Part shown: piece after piece, positions 5,824 through 7,351 of the stretch | Layout: each line of letters begins with the position of its first letter | Numbering within the stretch: position 1 is the stretch's first letter | NCBI GenBank assembly: GCA_009701945.1 | Contig: WLJF01000034.1 | Coordinates: 1-7,351 of the forward strand | Direction of reading: 5' to 3' | DNA length: 7,351 bases | Origin: Actinomycetota bacterium | GTDB taxonomy: Bacteria; Actinomycetota; Actinomycetes; Nanopelagicales; Nanopelagicaceae | Program-made: the position numbers and the translations under genes | Notes under the pieces: generated by a model | What the model saw: the letters and a program-made list of their open reading frames with translations, nothing else | Databases searched by the model: none | What the model was told of the DNA's origin: nothing

Positions 5824-6357
5824 ATGCGCTCATTTAATTTCCTTAGCGGGGAAGAACCACTCAACCCACTAATTCCGCATACTGCTGAATTAGTTGTCGG
5901 TGCGATTGCCTTCACCCTGCTATTCCTCGTTCTTCGTAAAGCAGTTGTGCCAAAGTTTGAAAAAGCTTTCACAGACCGCGCCGAGGCAATCGAAGGCGGC
6001 ATCGAACGTGCTGAGAAGGCGCAGCTCGAAGCACAGCGCGCACTTGTCCAGTACAACGAGCAACTTTCATCAGCACAAGGTGAAGCATCAAAGCTTCGTG
6101 AAGAAGCGCGCGTTCAAGGCGCAGCAATTCTCGAAGAGCTTCGCACAAAGGCTCAAGATGAAGCAGCACGCATCACAGCGGCAGCCCACGCATCTATTGA
6201 GGCAGAGCGTCAGCAGGCAATTACATCTCTTCGTAATGAAGTCGGTGCACTTGCAGTTGAACTCGCATCAAAGATTGTTGGAGAAGCACTTGATGACCAG
6301 GCCCGTCAATCACGGATTGTGGAACGCTTCATCGAAGATCTCGAAAAGTCCAAGTAG
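5824..6357 (+). CDS. atpF: F1Fo ATP synthase subunit b
   Basis: A 177-aa peripheral-stalk subunit linking Fo to F1. One N-terminal membrane helix (about 20-38, LVVGAIAFTLLFLVLRK) is followed by a long charged helix from about 45 to 160. That part is rich in Ala, Glu, Arg and Gln, as expected for the b coiled coil, and includes AFTDRAEAIEGGIERAEKAQ near the start. The C-terminus, VELASKIVGEALDD then an amphipathic end, resembles the delta-binding part. ATG 5824 has AGGG at 5814-5817, six bases upstream. It ends with two successive TAG codons (6355-6360). Only one b gene is seen before atpH, so this looks like a b homodimer system and not the b plus b-delta fusion of mycobacteria. Confidence 0.95.
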   Translation: MRSFNFLSGEEPLNPLIPHTAELVVGAIAFTLLFLVLRKAVVPKFEKAFTDRAEAIEGGIERAEKAQLEAQRALVQYNEQLSSAQGEASKLREEARVQGAAILEELRTKAQDEAARITAAAHASIEAERQQAITSLRNEVGALAVELASKIVGEALDDQARQSRIVERFIEDLEKSK

Positions 6358-6376
6358 TAGGTAGAGAAAGAAGAGA

Positions 6377-7210
6377 ATGAGAATCCATCTCGGAGGAAGC
6401 AGCCGTCAATCACTTGTGATTGCACGCGGCAAGCTCGATGCTGCCGTCAAGGGCGCAACAGCGGCTAACGCATCTGAGCTCTCATCTCAACTCTTCTTTG
6501 CAGCTGATGTTCTCTCAAAGAACACCTCAATCCGCCGGGCCTTTGCAGACCCTTCCCGCGATGTTGCCTCAAAGGGCGTACTCGTGAAGGATCTCTTCGC
6601 AAAGTCACTTGCTTCCACTGCTCTAGAAATACTCACAGATGTATCAACTCTTCGTTGGTCAGCTGCAGGAGACCTAGTGCATGTGCTCGAGCAGCTAGCG
6701 ATTGAGGCTGAAGCATCTGCTGCCAATATCAACAATGAACTGGATCGCGTAGAAGATGAACTCTTTGAAACATCACAGCTCGTTGTCGATAACTTCGAAT
6801 TGCGCAAGGCTCTCGTAGGTACTGGAACACCTGAAGCCAAAGTCGCACTTATTACTGAAGTACTTGCAAAGAAGGCATCAGCTTCAACTGTGCGACTTGC
6901 AGTCGCACTAGTGACAAGCCTTCGTGGACGTAGCATTGAAGCAGCATTTGCTGACTATCTCTTTGGTCTTGCAAATCGCCGTAATCGTCTTATCGCGGTT
7001 GTCCGCGTTGCATCTGTCATTACAGATGCTCAGAAGTCACGTCTTGCAGCAGCGATCGAGAAGCAGGTTGGCCAGCCAATCCGCGTCAACATCGAGGTCG
7101 AGCCATCAATTCTTGGTGGAGTTTCGGTCAAGTTTGCAGATGAGTTAGTAGATGGAAGCGTTTCAAATCGACTTGCTAGCGCCGGACGCGCACTAGCTGG
7201 AAACAAATAA
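6377..7210 (+). CDS. atpH: F1Fo ATP synthase subunit delta (long actinobacterial type)
   Basis: A 277-aa delta (OSCP) subunit that caps F1 and binds the b stalk. It is roughly 100 residues longer than E. coli delta, which fits the long form in Streptomyces and relatives. The N-terminal helical domain covers about 1-105. A central part contains [24 protein letters not shown] (123-146). The C-terminal domain has the diagnostic [21 protein letters not shown] (241-261) and RLASAGRAL. There is no membrane helix or b-like stalk at the N-terminus, so it is not a b-delta fusion. ATG 6377 follows a purine-rich stretch (GAAAGAAGAGA) that can serve as ribosome site. It lies 19 bases after atpF and 11 before atpA. 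Confidence 0.95.
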   Translation: MRIHLGGSSRQSLVIARGKLDAAVKGATAANASELSSQLFFAADVLSKNTSIRRAFADPSRDVASKGVLVKDLFAKSLASTALEILTDVSTLRWSAAGDLVHVLEQLAIEAEASAANINNELDRVEDELFETSQLVVDNFELRKALVGTGTPEAKVALITEVLAKKASASTVRLAVALVTSLRGRSIEAAFADYLFGLANRRNRLIAVVRVASVITDAQKSRLAAAIEKQVGQPIRVNIEVEPSILGGVSVKFADELVDGSVSNRLASAGRALAGNK

Positions 7211-7221
7211 AGGGGAAACTC

Positions 7222-7351
7222 ATGGCAGAGCTCAAGATCCAACCGAATGAAATTCGGGATGCCTTAGCGAATTTCGTTAAGTCATACGATCCAGGCGCCG
7301 CGGCTCGCGACGAAGTTGGAACAGTAAGCCAAGCAGGCGATGGCATCGCTC
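7222..7351 (+). CDS. atpA: F1Fo ATP synthase subunit alpha, N-terminus (partial)
   Basis: The first 43 codons of the alpha subunit are present, and the gene runs off the right edge. The text [24 protein letters not shown] then an Ala-rich stretch and [14 protein letters not shown] matches alpha N-termini: the PxEIxxxL helix that docks on delta, followed by the first strand of the beta-barrel domain (VGxVxxxGDGIA). ATG 7222 has AGGGG at 7211-7215, six bases upstream. Alpha alternates with the catalytic beta subunit in the F1 hexamer. Its P-loop lies outside this window. Confidence 0.95.
   Translation, partial: MAELKIQPNEIRDALANFVKSYDPGAAARDEVGTVSQAGDGIA

Noticed and set aside
5894..6364. Plus-strand open frame of 156 codons overlapping atpF
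   Set aside because: The product is rich in Ser, Gln, His and Lys without a pattern, as expected for the +1 shadow of an Ala/Glu-rich coiled-coil gene. The atpF frame is clearly the real one.
6487..6936. Minus-strand open frame of 149 codons inside atpH
   Set aside because: Very Ser/Arg/Thr-rich antisense shadow of a real delta subunit gene with an intact C-terminal signature.
1..7351. Mobile element, CRISPR array, tRNA or defence genes
   Set aside because: No transposase-like frame, terminal inverted repeats, regularly spaced repeats or tRNA-like cloverleaf was seen. Coding genes fill nearly the whole window.

Overview
This is a stretch of bacterial chromosome, all on the + strand, that reads as one long, tightly packed housekeeping cluster. 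From left to right it holds the 3' end of prfA, prmC, a Sua5/YrdC-fold gene, glyA, a wecA/rfe-type glycosyl-phosphate transferase, atpI, atpZ, atpB, atpE, atpF, atpH and the first 43 codons of atpA. The order prfA-prmC-Sua5-(glyA)-rfe-atpI-atpBEFHA is the arrangement known in Actinobacteria such as Mycobacterium and Streptomyces. The long delta subunit (277 aa) also fits that phylum. Base composition is close to half G+C rather than the high G+C of soil actinomycetes, and gaps are very short. A streamlined, low-GC actinobacterium, such as a freshwater or marine planktonic lineage of the acI/Nanopelagicales kind, is my inference; nothing in the window proves the genus.

Region 1 (1-2925) serves translation and one-carbon metabolism. 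It carries release factor 1, the methyltransferase that modifies release factors, a Sua5-like protein, and serine hydroxymethyltransferase. The Sua5-like protein aligns with the family without obvious gaps, but most residues that normally bind threonine, ATP and carbonate are replaced. It is the least ordinary gene in the window. Region 2 (2942-4033) is a polytopic membrane transferase that starts lipid-linked glycan synthesis. Region 3 (4014-7351) is the F-type ATP synthase operon: accessory membrane proteins AtpI and AtpZ, then the Fo parts a, c and b, then the F1 parts delta and alpha. Beta, gamma and epsilon are presumably beyond the right edge.

The only real gap is 4627-4773, ahead of atpB. 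It holds a plausible promoter, a small hairpin with an alternative partner, and a strong ribosome site running into an alternating GT/GC tract that contains the start codon. The wecA/atpI and atpI/atpZ junctions are 20-nt gene overlaps of identical geometry, each carrying the same 11-mer over the upstream stop codon.

I see no mobile element, CRISPR array, RNA gene or defence system. The region is mostly ordinary conserved chromosome, and the findings concern details within it.
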